Numbered from the stretch's first letter, positions 29,137 to 39,910 are shown. The stretch is 64,000 nt of DNA from Bradyrhizobium sp. AZCC 1721 (GCF_036924715.1 NZ_JAZHSB010000001.1:2533001-2597000), one strand, 5' to 3'. The notes: generated by a model from the sequence alone, not told the origin. Program-made: numbers and translations.

Positions 29137-29164
29137 GATGGGTAGAGCGAAGCGAAACCCATCA
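29133..29164 (+). repeat. REP-type palindromic repeat, left copy
   Basis: This 32-base repeat contains GATGGGT and ACCCATC arms that can pair around an AGAGCGAAGCGAA loop. It matches the repeat at 29728-29759 in inverted orientation with one mismatch. It overlaps the stop codon of the M20 gene and sits 5' of the RAYT gene. Confidence 0.85.
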
Positions 29165-29187
29165 CCTCGCCGCATGGGCAAGTGAAG

Positions 29188-29717
29188 ATGACCAGCTACC
29201 GTCGCAATTTCATCCCCGGTGGTTGTTTCTTCTTTACAGTCAATCTTGCCGACCGGCGGTTGAGGCTGCTGACGGAATACGTCGAAGCCCTCCGCTCTGC
29301 ATTTCGTGAGATCCGCCAGCGTCATCCGTTCACGATAGATGCGGTGGTCGTTCTGCCAGATCATCTGCATGCGGTCTGGACGCTGCCCGATGGTGATCGG
29401 GATTTTTCGACGCGTTGGCGGCTGATCAAGTCGACGTTCTCACGCAATATCCCGCCCGGCGAGGCTGTCTCACGCAGCCGGCCGCCAAGGGCGAACGCGG
29501 CATCTGGCAACGGCGCTATTGGGAACATACGATTCGCGATGAGGACGATTTGGCGAGTCACATCGACTACATCCATATCAATCCGGTAAAGCACGGCTTT
29601 GTAACTCGAGTCAGGGATTGGCCGCATTCGTCGTTTCATCGGATGGTAAGGCTTGGAATTTACCCCGAGGATTGGGCAGGTGATATTGCGGCTGGGAATT
29701 TCGGCGGAAGGTCTTGA
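29188..29717 (+). pseudogene. REP-associated tyrosine transposase (RAYT, TnpA_REP), frameshifted
   Basis: The first frame gives the N-terminal RAYT/Y1 domain: SYRRNFIPGG, then FFTVNLADRR and the HUH site LPDHLHAVWTLPDGD. The second frame resumes at AKGERGIWQRRYWEH and continues to NPVKHGFVTRVRDWPHSSFHR. Comparison of the reading frames places a one-base loss at about 29479-29483 (an expected GGG reads GG). The active-site tyrosine region lies in the downstream frame. RAYTs move single-stranded DNA of REP repeats. The gene is flanked by two REP copies at 29133-29164 and 29728-29759, the classic arrangement, but the protein is broken. Confidence 0.85.
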
Positions 29718-29727
29718 TGAGGCGACG

Positions 29728-29759
29728 TGATGGGTTTCGCTGCGCTCTACCCATCCTAC
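29728..29759 (-). repeat. REP-type palindromic repeat, right copy
   Basis: This is the inverse of the copy at 29133-29164, differing at one position of 32. Together they bracket the broken RAYT gene. The internal arms (GGGT and ACCC) form the hairpin expected of a REP. Confidence 0.85.
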
Positions 29760-29770
29760 GACAGTGGATC

Positions 29771-29804
29771 AAATAAAAACGCCGCCCGGGATTGGACGGC
29801 GTTT
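29771..29804 (-). terminator. Rho-independent terminator, minus strand
   Basis: The arms AAACGCCG (29777-29784) and CGGCGTTT (29797-29804) form an 8-base stem. Read on the minus strand, the hairpin is followed by TTTTTATTT. It lies 80 bases beyond the epimerase stop, so it probably ends that minus-strand transcript. On the plus strand it has only a weak T run. Confidence 0.7.
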
Positions 29805-29884
29805 GATTCCGAGACGTGTAGAGGGTGTGTGACAGGCAGTTTAGCGGATCCGCGCGGCTTGTCCACCGGATACTCTCGCCGCGC

Positions 29885-30868
29885 TCACTCTACCGGGTAG
29901 GGTCCCTCGCGAAAGACGCGGTCGTGATAGCCCTTGCTGCCGACCTCGCGCGCGAGTGAACTGCGGATATCCTCGCCGGCCCGCAGCCGCGCAATCAGCG
30001 CGCGGAAATCATGGCGCGGTTGCCAGCCGAGTTCGGCTCGTGCGCGGTCGTTGACGTAGACGCGATCGATGCCTGGAATCATCGTCCAGCCGCGCCGCGC
30101 AAATTCGGCCTCAAACTCCGGCACGTAACGGCGGACCACACGCGGCGCGTCGCTGCGCAGTTCCGCCGTGTCGTTCGGTGAGAATGGCGTGGTGGCGCTG
30201 ATGATGTATTTGGCGAAACCGACCGATGGCGCGCGGTCGGCCGCCATCAGATGCGCGCTGACCACGTCTTCGATATCGACGCGCCGATAGAGGAACTCGT
30301 TGGTCTTGATGTTGGCGTCGGTGTAGGCCTCGCGTGTCGCGCGATTGTCATCCTCTTCAGGGAAGAAACGCGAGGTACGCAGCACGATGTTGCGAAGCGC
30401 GTGATTGCGCGCAAAGAGCTGGCACAGATCCTCCGCGGCGGCCTTGGTGACGCCATAGATATTTTTCGGCACGGCCGCGACGTCTTCGGTGATCCAGGCC
30501 GCCGGCTCGCCCGGCGGTGGCACCAGCGCCTCGCCGAAGACGCTTGTGGTGCTGGTGTAGACGAGCGTCGTGACGCCGGCTGCGATGGCTTCTTCGAGCA
30601 AACAGAGCGTGCCGGTGATGTTGACGTCGATAAACTCCTGGCGGCTGTGGGTCGCCACATGCGGCTTGTGCAGCGTCGCGGCGTGCAGCACGGTCGTCAC
30701 GCCCTTCATGCAACGGCGCACGAAAGCGCGGTCAGTGATCGAGCCTACGTGATGCGTAAACACGCCGGGCAGAACGTCAATACCGACGGCCTTGCGCCGC
30801 TGCGCCTGTAGCGTACGCATCAGCGCCTCGCCGAGATGGCCGGAACTGCCGGTCACCAGTACGGTCAC
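29885..30868 (-). CDS. NAD-dependent epimerase/dehydratase
   Basis: The 327-residue protein has the extended SDR fold: N-terminal nucleotide motif VTGSSGHLGEAL, then VVHAATLHKP-like VLHAATLHKP and TSTTSVFGEA. The catalytic Tyr-Lys pair is YGVTKAAAEDL. The GTG start at 30868 is chosen because it opens the Rossmann motif and AAAGG precedes it. A nearby glycosyltransferase lies upstream on the same strand, separated by 107 bases, so a sugar-nucleotide role is reasonable. Most such enzymes alter nucleotide sugars, but the substrate is not identifiable. Confidence 0.85.
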   Translation of the reverse strand: MTVLVTGSSGHLGEALMRTLQAQRRKAVGIDVLPGVFTHHVGSITDRAFVRRCMKGVTTVLHAATLHKPHVATHSRQEFIDVNITGTLCLLEEAIAAGVTTLVYTSTTSVFGEALVPPPGEPAAWITEDVAAVPKNIYGVTKAAAEDLCQLFARNHALRNIVLRTSRFFPEEDDNRATREAYTDANIKTNEFLYRRVDIEDVVSAHLMAADRAPSVGFAKYIISATTPFSPNDTAELRSDAPRVVRRYVPEFEAEFARRGWTMIPGIDRVYVNDRARAELGWQPRHDFRALIARLRAGEDIRSSLAREVGSKGYHDRVFREGPYPVE

Positions 30869-30975
30869 GCCGCCATAACCTTTCGCACGCTCGAGAATTG
30901 TTGATTTTCGAGAGCGAGCGTAGCCCTGCGCCAGCTCAGCAGCAAGGCGCGGCCGGGCGCGGCTGTTATGCGGGA

Positions 30976-32625
30976 TCAGGGCGCCGGAATAGCCAACAGC
31001 GTCGAGATGGCGCGGCCGCGGATGTCGTAGACGCGCGCGAACACGACGTCGTCGCGCTTGATTTCCACCATGACCGGCGCAGTGAGGCCCTTGCAGTAGA
31101 ACTCGCCCAGCGTCATCGCGAAGTCGGCCGACTGGCTGTCCCAGCCGATCGTGAAGTCCGGGCCGAGCGCCACCTGCGCCGGACGCTGCGGGCCGCACAC
31201 CGCGACCTTCCACTTGCGTCCCAGCGGAGGAAATTCCTGCCGTTCGACCAACTCCTCGCGCAGGCCGTCGGAAGCCTGCTTCAGCGCCAGCCCCCAGTAA
31301 TCCAGCATAAACATCTTGTCGGCGCCGCGAACCGTGCCGGCAATGTGATTGAAATGAGTGTATTCATAAGGGTGCAGGCGGATCATCTCGCTGAGTGGCA
31401 GCAGCAAACCGAACGAGAACACCGCAAGCGCGGCGGGCTGCCAACTGCGGCGATTTTGCTTCAGCCATTTCATTCCCCAGGCGAACGCGACGCCCGCAAG
31501 CACCGTCATCGGCGGGACGACGAAGATGAAATGCCGGATGCCGTTGTAGAGCGCCGGCCGCTTTACCATCGCGATCACCAGCGGCAGTGTCGCCGCCAGC
31601 GTCAGCATCAACAGGATGGTCTTGCGGCGGGCAGCTATATCAGCGCGCGACAGCGACATGAAAGTGCCGACGACACCGCCAATCAGAAGCGCGAGCAATA
31701 TCTCGGGAAGCTGCAGCGCGAACAGCGTCGGCAGATATGACCACGGCATGTCGGGCACCGAGACCAGCGCGCCGTCGAACATTTCCTTCCAGGGCTTTTC
31801 GAAGAAATGCGAGAAATAGGTCAGCGCCTGGAACGGATGGCCAGGCTCCATGATCGACCACGGCCACACCAGGCCCATGATCAGGTATCCGAACACGAGC
31901 CCCGGGACCAGGACGTACACGACATGGGCGAAGCGGCGTATCGCCTCGCGCGGGCCTTGCTTGCGAACGTCCTCGATCAACAGCGGGACGAAGCCCACCA
32001 TTGCATAGACTACCGCCAGCCCACCGAGAATCCGGCAGCCGATCGAGAGACCGGCGCCGAGGCCTATGATCAGGATGGTACGCGGTGAGGGCGCGGGATA
32101 CTCCTCGGCGAGGCGCACCAGACCCAGGATCAGGATCACCATCGAGACGGCAAACGGCGCGTCCTTCGGGTTCATGAACATGTGTCCGTAAAAGGTCGGG
32201 CACAGCGCCAGCAGCAGCAGCGTCGCGAGCCCGGCAAGCGGGCCGCCGACACGCCGCGCCAGCCGCCAGGTCACGGCAAGGCCGATCAGGCCGACGACGG
32301 CGCCGAGCAGGCGGCGCGTTTCGAACAATTCGAGCGGAATGACCTTGTGCAGCAGGGCGGCCGCCATGTCGAAGCCACCGCCATACATGTAGAGATTGGC
32401 GAACGACAGCGCGCCGGTGTCCTTGAAGCCGGAACCGTACATCCGCAGCAGCAGATCGGCATATTCGGCGTGCGTGTAGTCGTCCCAGCCCAGCCCATAG
32501 TCGCGGAAGGTCAGGCCAGCAACGAGCGTGACAACGGCCAACGCGAAGATGGCGAGGTCATCACAGGTCCGCTCCATCGAGCGCCGCGCAGGCGTATCGA
32601 GAGCAGAAGTTGTAATGGATGACAT
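30976..32625 (-). CDS. GT39-type membrane glycosyltransferase (mannosyltransferase-like)
   Basis: The 549-residue protein has about ten to twelve membrane helices and a first external loop containing GLGWDDYTHAEY, like the acidic motif of ArnT/PMT (GT39, GT-C fold) enzymes. Further pieces are MFMNPKDAPF and RHFIFVVPPM, followed by a soluble C-terminal part. It would transfer a sugar from a polyprenyl-phosphate donor to a protein or lipid in the periplasm. The ATG at 32625 is used, as longer frames extend into non-coding sequence. An epimerase gene lies downstream, so the two may belong to one glycan pathway. Confidence 0.82.
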   Translation of the reverse strand: MSSITTSALDTPARRSMERTCDDLAIFALAVVTLVAGLTFRDYGLGWDDYTHAEYADLLLRMYGSGFKDTGALSFANLYMYGGGFDMAAALLHKVIPLELFETRRLLGAVVGLIGLAVTWRLARRVGGPLAGLATLLLLALCPTFYGHMFMNPKDAPFAVSMVILILGLVRLAEEYPAPSPRTILIIGLGAGLSIGCRILGGLAVVYAMVGFVPLLIEDVRKQGPREAIRRFAHVVYVLVPGLVFGYLIMGLVWPWSIMEPGHPFQALTYFSHFFEKPWKEMFDGALVSVPDMPWSYLPTLFALQLPEILLALLIGGVVGTFMSLSRADIAARRKTILLMLTLAATLPLVIAMVKRPALYNGIRHFIFVVPPMTVLAGVAFAWGMKWLKQNRRSWQPAALAVFSFGLLLPLSEMIRLHPYEYTHFNHIAGTVRGADKMFMLDYWGLALKQASDGLREELVERQEFPPLGRKWKVAVCGPQRPAQVALGPDFTIGWDSQSADFAMTLGEFYCKGLTAPVMVEIKRDDVVFARVYDIRGRAISTLLAIPAP

Positions 32626-32970
32626 GGCGATTGGTAACCTAGAGTCCCCTATGGCCCAGCTTGGATATTCTTGAGCCTCATTCCCCGGGTACCCATATAG
32701 CGCAGTTCCATTACCAAGTAATTGGGAATTGTGGCGTAAATCCCTGATGCAATGCAACAAAAGGGCAGTAATTGGTAGGCGGTAAAGTTACGGGCGCCGG
32801 AGTGAACGGCACCTGAATGGCACGAAACACCTGCGTCCAGGATTCCTGTAACCGAACAACGCCATGCGGAACCCAGTGTGCAATTGGCGGGTGGCGATGC
32901 GCACAATATGACGGTATCGTGGCGTTGGGCGGCTTGCGAGCGTTTCGGGCGCGGCTGAGGGGTTAGTTCT
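32626..32970. other. Intergenic region with a short direct repeat
   Basis: This 345-base gap between divergent genes has no convincing gene. It contains AGTAATTGG twice, at 32718-32726 and 32767-32775, 49 bases apart, which could be paired regulator sites. Confidence 0.4.
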
Positions 32971-33861
32971 ATGATGGTTGTTATGTTGGTCGCCGGGATC
33001 GGCCTCGTTTTGGCGGGGCTGCTGGCGATCGGCTTCGGGATCCCGATCAAGGAATTCAGCACCGGCAACACGCTCATCATCGCCGGCGTGATAGGCGTCT
33101 GCGCCGGTGCGATCATGCTCGCGCTCTGGATAGCGGTCCGGGAACTGAAGAACGTTGCGCGGCGGCTCGGCGCTAGTATGGCTGAAGCGCGCGGCGAGGC
33201 CGCGGTGCGGCCGGTGCTTCCTGCTGCCGCGACGCGGGATTCCGCTCCCTTCGGCGGCGGTTTCCCGGCCGCCGAACTGCCCGCTGGTCCCGGACCGTTC
33301 TCCCCAACGGCACCGCCGCCTTTCTCGTCAGCGGCGCCGCCGCCTTGGCAGAACGAGGCTGTCCTGCGGGATCACCCGATCCCGGAGCCGACCCACCCCG
33401 AACCGCCACCATCGGCTCCGAAACCGAAGCGCAATTTGCTGTTTTCATCGACGTCACGAAGGGAGCGCGAGCGCGCGCAGGGGCGCGCCAGTGAGCCGCT
33501 GCCGCCGGATCTTTTGTCATCGGACCTTCGTTCCAATCCACCCGCCGTGCCGCCGGTCGAGCCGGACGAACCGCCGCGGGCGTCGTTCGAGAATGCCTGG
33601 CCGAAAGCGGAACGCGCAAAATCCAGCGAACACCCGCTGCAGCGCCGCGGCGGCCGCACACCCCCGGCACCCGCGGAAGCCAATGGTGGACCGCCGCGCA
33701 CGGAGGATCAGCCGGCGGTGACCGTGCTGAAGTCCGGTGTCGTCGATGGCATGGCCTACTCCCTCTACTCCGACGGTTCGATCGAGGCCCAGATGCCGGA
33801 GGGGATGATGCGCTTCGCCTCGATCGACGAACTGCGCGCGCATCTCGATCAGCGGTCCTGA
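32971..33861 (+). CDS. Membrane-anchored Pro-rich protein with conserved C-terminal motif, unknown function
   Basis: The 296-residue protein has two N-terminal membrane helices (about residues 2-24 and 33-56, separated by FGIPIKEFSTGNT). A long Pro/Ala/Arg-rich and probably disordered segment follows, and then a compact C-terminus: VTVLKSGVVDGMAYSLYSDG and IEAQMPEGMMRFASIDELRAHL. I have seen this last motif in Bradyrhizobium proteins of unknown role. The cytoplasmic tail could be an adaptor. The ATG at 32971 is used, with ATGATG at the start. It stands 172 bases before mucR. Confidence 0.65.
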   Translation: MMVVMLVAGIGLVLAGLLAIGFGIPIKEFSTGNTLIIAGVIGVCAGAIMLALWIAVRELKNVARRLGASMAEARGEAAVRPVLPAAATRDSAPFGGGFPAAELPAGPGPFSPTAPPPFSSAAPPPWQNEAVLRDHPIPEPTHPEPPPSAPKPKRNLLFSSTSRRERERAQGRASEPLPPDLLSSDLRSNPPAVPPVEPDEPPRASFENAWPKAERAKSSEHPLQRRGGRTPPAPAEANGGPPRTEDQPAVTVLKSGVVDGMAYSLYSDGSIEAQMPEGMMRFASIDELRAHLDQRS

Positions 33862-34033
33862 ACCGGCAATACTTGCCGGACGGCGACTATTGGAAATAAA
33901 GCAGCGCCGTTCTTGTCAATTTCCCGGCACTTCGTTCATATACGCCAAGTTGTATAGGATGCCGCCGATGTATAGGCGCGGTTGGATACTGTCCGAACCG
34001 TACAGATGCATCGTGATCCCAGAAGGTTGAGCC

Positions 34034-34447
34034 ATGACCGATCCCGCAGGCAAGACGCCCGTCGAACTGACCGCCAATATCGTATCGGCCTATCTCAGCA
34101 ATAATCCGACCCAGGCCTCGGAAATCCCGAACCTGATCAGCCAGGTCCACGCCGCGCTGATGCGGGTGTCGAGCGGCCGGCCCGAGACCCCGCTAGAGCC
34201 AGCCAAGCCGGCCGTGTCGGTGAAGAAGTCGATGACGCCGGAATATCTGGTCTGTCTGGAGGACGGCAAGCGCTTCAAGTCGCTGAAGCGCCATCTGCGC
34301 ACGCAGTACAACATGACGCCGGAGCAATACCGCGACAAATGGGGGCTGCCGCCGGATTATCCCATGGTGGCGCCTAACTACGCGGTGGCGCGTTCGCAAC
34401 TTGCCAAGAAGATGGGACTTGGCCAGCAGGCGCGGAAGCGGAAGTAA
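34034..34447 (+). CDS. mucR: MucR/Ros-family zinc-finger transcriptional regulator
   Basis: The 137-residue protein has the Ros/MucR finger (YLVCLEDGKRFKSLKRHL) followed by the conserved MTPEQYRDKWGLPPDYPMVAPNYA segment. The finger has Cys74, but the second classic cysteine position is Asp77, with His87. In Mesorhizobium Ros homologues, Asp or other residues replace that cysteine, and some do without zinc. MucR is a global regulator of exopolysaccharide, motility and cell-cycle genes in Rhizobiales and represses its own promoter. The start follows AGAAGG. It converges on sufE. Confidence 0.92.
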   Translation: MTDPAGKTPVELTANIVSAYLSNNPTQASEIPNLISQVHAALMRVSSGRPETPLEPAKPAVSVKKSMTPEYLVCLEDGKRFKSLKRHLRTQYNMTPEQYRDKWGLPPDYPMVAPNYAVARSQLAKKMGLGQQARKRK

Positions 34448-34468
34448 GCCCGGTCAATGCGACGGTGT

Positions 34469-34897
34469 CTACGAGGCCGCGGCAAGCGCCTCACGCGCGT
34501 CGGAGCGGATGCGCTCGACCATGGAGCGTAGGCCGTTGGAACGCTGCGGCGTCAGGTGCTCGCGAAATCCGAATTCGTCGAATACCGCGAGCGCATCGGT
34601 TGAAAGGATGTGCTGCGGCGTGCGGCCGGAATAGAGCGTGAGCAGGATCGCGATCAGGCCGCGCACGATGTGAGCGTCGCTGTCGCCCAGATATTTCAGC
34701 CGCGGTTCGCCGTTGCCGCTGCGATCGATCTGCCTGGAAAGCCAGACCTGGCTGACGCAGCCATTGACCTTGTTCTCGGCGGAATGCTCGGCCTCCGGCA
34801 TCGGGTCGAGCGTGCGGCCGAGTTCGATGACGTACCGGTAGCGGTCGTCCCACTCGTCAAGCAGTTCGAAATTGTCCCTGATCTCGTCGATCGTCAT
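34469..34897 (-). CDS. sufE: SufE-family cysteine desulfurase activator
   Basis: The 142-residue protein matches SufE: the acceptor Cys47 lies in NKVNGCVSQVWL, followed by LKYLGDSDAHIVRGLIAILL. SufE accepts sulfur from the desulfurase SufS and boosts its activity for Fe-S cluster assembly. No other suf gene is in the window, so it works with a cluster elsewhere. It is a single minus-strand gene convergent with mucR. Confidence 0.93.
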   Translation of the reverse strand: MTIDEIRDNFELLDEWDDRYRYVIELGRTLDPMPEAEHSAENKVNGCVSQVWLSRQIDRSGNGEPRLKYLGDSDAHIVRGLIAILLTLYSGRTPQHILSTDALAVFDEFGFREHLTPQRSNGLRSMVERIRSDAREALAAAS

Positions 34898-34979
34898 CTT
34901 GGCCCGCGTCCGTTTCAGTACGCCTTATATAGGATGCCGACCGCACGAAAGCGACGGAAACGGAACCGGTTCCGCGGCC

Positions 34980-35411
34980 TTATTTTGAAGCCAACGGCGT
35001 CCGCGGCAGCCGCCATTCGATCGCCATGTCGTCCTCCGTCAGCGCTTCAGCGGGCGAAGCGGCCGCGATCACGGCCTCGGCGTCGCCGGCGGTGCCGATC
35101 GAGCTGGTATGGTCGGGCTTCTTGTCGGGGACGGCGGGCGGCTCGGGCTTCTTGTCGGTGATGATCTTGTACAATTGGCGGGCGCCCTCCTGGGCGCGCT
35201 GGCCAAGCGCGGTGGCGGCCTGGCCACCGACCTCGCAGGCCGCCGGCTGGCGCTTGCAGAACTGGCCCATGTCAGAGACGGCGGCGGTCGCAGCCGATAC
35301 GGCCTCGGACGCGCCGATCTGCGGCACCTTGTCCGATTCAGGCGTCTTTTCTCTGGGCAACAGCACGAGCACGAGCCCGAGCCAGAATGCCATGCGAAGC
35401 AGAAAAAACAT
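34980..35411 (-). CDS. DUF5330 domain protein
   Basis: The 143-residue protein starts MFFLLRMAFWLGLVLVLLP, a membrane or signal helix, followed by a Cys pair in FCKRQPAACEVG and a Lys/Pro-rich segment. It fits DUF5330, small proteins of Rhizobiales with unknown role. The ATG at 35411 is used; a longer frame upstream runs into the next intergenic region. A disulfide between the two cysteines is possible if the segment is periplasmic. Confidence 0.75.
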   Translation of the reverse strand: MFFLLRMAFWLGLVLVLLPREKTPESDKVPQIGASEAVSAATAAVSDMGQFCKRQPAACEVGGQAATALGQRAQEGARQLYKIITDKKPEPPAVPDKKPDHTSSIGTAGDAEAVIAAASPAEALTEDDMAIEWRLPRTPLASK

Positions 35412-35833
35412 CTCGCGACCCCGGTCGTCTCTTATGGTTGTGTTGCGGTTAAGTCCGCTGGCTTTGTTTCTGACTAACAGCCCTCGATAAATCGCAAGTG
35501 TTTGCATTGAGGTAAAATCGCCGAAAATTTTCTGAAAACCGCAACGATTCGATTCGGCGTAAATTTTCGATTGACGATCACCGCCGCGCGAAAATTCGCG
35601 CCGTTCGCGCATCCACCATTTCGAAACCATAGATCGATCGCGCTGGAAACCTGCCGTTCACCATCCGGGTCGAATGACCGTCGCGTGAGACGTCAAACCT
35701 CCGCGGATGCGCGTTGTTGGTCGGCCATGCGCCGGGCCTTAGCGTTCGCTTAAGCTCACTCTGACACGGTGACGCAAAGATAAGGGGGCGTTCCGGTGCG
35801 TCTGTCTGACGAACAAGCCGAAGCGCGAGAGCC
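35412..35833. other. AT-rich intergenic region before the sensor kinase
   Basis: This 422-base gap lies between divergent genes and holds no convincing gene. It has a GAAAATTTTC palindrome (35523-35532) and an inverted repeat GCGCGAA/TTCGCGC (35586-35592 and 35595-35601). These may mark promoter or operator sites, but no known consensus fits. Confidence 0.45.
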
Positions 35834-37652
<1,819 letters not shown>

Positions 37653-37660
<8 letters not shown>

Positions 37661-38387
37661 GCGTATTGACGACGATGACGAGATGCCGCGCCGCCGCCGT
37701 CGCGGCGCGAAAGCGGTTGCGATCGAAGCGGAGCAAGAGCGCGGCCTCGTGATGCGCATTCTCCTGCACAGTCCGAAAGACATGATCGCGGGCTTGCTCG
37801 CGGCTGCCGCAATCTGCGCCATTGTCGCCAATGCGCTGTTCCTGCAGGCCGGCCGCCATCCGTCGCCGATGTTCGGCTCGGTCGTGACGCTGCCGGCGCC
37901 GCAAGCGGCGGTCGTAAGTCCGCTGCCGCGCCCGCGCCCGGTCGAAATAACAAGGCCGGTCGATTCTGATCCGCCGGAAATCAGGCCGGTCGAGGTGAGG
38001 GGTGCCGATCCCAAACACGTCGAGACCAAGAGCACCGAGTCCAGGAACAACGATTCCAGGAACAACGATTCCAAGAACGCCGATCCGATGGCCAATCTGG
38101 TGGTCAAGTCGACCGGCGCGCCCGCCGCGGCCCCTTCCAATGTGGTGCGACCGCCGGCGCCGATTCCGACGAATGGGCAAAGCGCCGGCGCGCGCCGCGT
38201 CGCGGCGGTGCAGCGCGCACTGACGCAATATGGCTACGGCCAGTTGAAACCGACCGGCGCGGTCGGTGCGGACACCCAGACCGCGATCTCGAAATTCGAG
38301 CGCGACCGCAAACTGCCGGTGACCGGCCAGATGTCCGATCGCCTGGTGAAGGAGCTCACGGCGATGATCGGGCATCCGATCGACTAG
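37653..38387 (+). CDS. Membrane-anchored peptidoglycan-binding domain protein
   Basis: The 244-residue protein has a basic N-terminal part, one membrane helix (about residues 43-65, IAGLLAAAAICAIVANALFLQ) and a Pro-rich linker. A peptidoglycan-binding (PGBD) domain of about 65 residues follows, with QRALTQYGYGQLKPTGAVG and AISKFERDRKLPVTGQ. A 15-base unit (38040-38084) is tandemly repeated three times in the linker, giving repeats of SRNND. The GTG start overlaps the kinase stop. It likely anchors to the cell wall, possibly linking the kinase to division-site peptidoglycan. Confidence 0.8.
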
Positions 38388-38420
38388 CATCCGCCCGGTC
38401 GCTGGCCTATCGTCGATCCC

Positions 38421-38765
38421 ATGCGATTGAAATCAAGCATCTGGGTGGCCGCATACCTGCGCCGCTGCCAGAACGAGGGAATTTTTGGCGCCGTGCGCAA
38501 GCGCGGGGCAGAGGAGGCGGGGGCGGTGTTCGTCAAGGTGGCGCTGCTCGACGGCAACGCCATGCTGTATGCGCCTGCGCCGCAGACCGTCTATGACGAG
38601 AGTCGTCCAGCCGAGCGGCTGTTCGCGCCGGCCTCGCCGCAGCCGGTGCCCGAGCAATCGGTGGAGGAGCGTCTCGCCAAGGAACTCCGTTTCGATCCCG
38701 ACGCCTGGATCGTCGAGACCGAAGATCGCGCAGGGCGGCACTTTCTCGATTTGGCCAAAGCCTAG
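38421..38765 (+). CDS. DUF1491 family protein
   Basis: The 114-residue protein matches DUF1491: RLKSSIWVAAYLRRCQNEGIFGAVRKRGAEEAGAVFVK and, at the end, FDPDAWIVETEDRAGRHFLDL. It is a small soluble protein of alphaproteobacteria with no known activity. It lies 33 bases after the peptidoglycan-binding gene and converges on a DUF2336 gene. Confidence 0.85.
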   Translation: MRLKSSIWVAAYLRRCQNEGIFGAVRKRGAEEAGAVFVKVALLDGNAMLYAPAPQTVYDESRPAERLFAPASPQPVPEQSVEERLAKELRFDPDAWIVETEDRAGRHFLDLAKA

Positions 38766-38778
38766 AAGCGCCGAACGC

Positions 38779-39753
38779 CTAGCGCTTCGAGCCGTCGGTG
38801 CCGGTGCGTACCGGCGCGGTTCCAGGCTGGACCGCGGGACGTGTTTGCGAACCCGCCGCACGCGGGCGGTGCCGTTCTTCGTCGTACAGAGCGGCGCGAT
38901 ATTTGGCGCGGCTGACTGCCATGGTCGAGCCGCGCCATGCGGCCAGCATGACGAGCGCGGATCGTTCGCTCAAACGGTCGTAAAGTCGCGACAAGCGATA
39001 GACGTTGTGCACGGATGAGCCGAATTCCGGATTGAGGAACAGCAGCACGCGCTGGAAGATTGCGCTCGGCATGTCGAGCGCCTTCGCTGCGCATGCCAGC
39101 GGCTCGCCGCCGGGATCATTGACAACTTGCGTTGCGATCCGCGATGGCAGGATCAGGGCGTCGCCGAGTTCGAGCGCGAAGCTTTCGGCGTCCTCGGCGA
39201 ACGCGGCCATTTCCAGGATATGAAGCGCGCGGGCGACGCGGGCTGCGGGAATTCGCGCCGAGGCCTTCAGCGGCGTGTCGGCGAGATTGTGCAGGATCAG
39301 CGCGCGCTCGCTGGGACCGGCCGTGAAGAACATGTCGCTGATTTCGGCAGCATCGTTGGGCCGCATTGCCAGGTTGGACGCCATCCGCAACTGCGCCTCG
39401 GTCGGCGCCTTCACCGTCGGCGCGTCGGTCGGGGGAGCGGTGATTGCAGCCGCGAGCGGCAGGGGCTGATCGGGGTGCGCACGCCGCAGGCCGAGCCTGT
39501 CCATGATCTCGGCCGGTGTCGCCGGATAGATCGCGAGCCGCGCCCGCACCGCCGCGCGGGTGGCGTCGTCGACCTGATCGATCAGGCGGGACGTCAGTTC
39601 AACGAACTGCCGCTCCTCGTCGGCGGAATGGGCGCTGGTCTGGACATAAAGGTCGGTCAGCACGCGCAGCAAGGTCGGGCGGATATCGACGCCCTCGCGG
39701 CGCGAGAGCGTCATCAGCCCGTCGAATCCCGGAAACAATGGAGCTGCAGTCAT
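38779..39753 (-). CDS. DUF2336 domain-containing protein, second copy
   Basis: The 324-residue soluble helical protein belongs to the same family as the one at 2299-3408, but similarity is low. Typical parts are RLIDQVDDATRAAVRARLA, ALILHNLADTPLKASARIPA and DALILPSRIATQVV. It ends in an unusual Arg/Pro-rich tail. A CtrA-type box at 39806-39820 lies 53 bases before its start, so cell-cycle control is possible. It converges on DUF1491. Confidence 0.82.
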   Translation of the reverse strand: MTAAPLFPGFDGLMTLSRREGVDIRPTLLRVLTDLYVQTSAHSADEERQFVELTSRLIDQVDDATRAAVRARLAIYPATPAEIMDRLGLRRAHPDQPLPLAAAITAPPTDAPTVKAPTEAQLRMASNLAMRPNDAAEISDMFFTAGPSERALILHNLADTPLKASARIPAARVARALHILEMAAFAEDAESFALELGDALILPSRIATQVVNDPGGEPLACAAKALDMPSAIFQRVLLFLNPEFGSSVHNVYRLSRLYDRLSERSALVMLAAWRGSTMAVSRAKYRAALYDEERHRPRAAGSQTRPAVQPGTAPVRTGTDGSKR

Positions 39754-39805
39754 GTCAGGTGTACGCGACTTCGATAATCCTTCGCGTCAGCCTACGCAGG
39801 GCGTT

Positions 39806-39820
39806 TTAAGAGTTGGTTAA
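39806..39820 (-). promoter_or_regulatory. CtrA-type binding box (TTAA-N7-TTAA), first copy
   Basis: TTAA at 39806-39809 and 39817-39820 are separated by seven bases, and the reverse complement reads TTAACCAACTCTTAA. The first half matches the CtrA core TTAACC. It lies 53 bases upstream of the DUF2336 gene start at 39753. Confidence 0.6.
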
Positions 39821-39910
39821 GGAAAACAGCCCCTGAAGAAATCCGATAAAATGCGAGCTTTCGGCAGGCGGCATGCGCCGCGGAACCCGTAACTGTACCG
39901 CCTGCACAAA

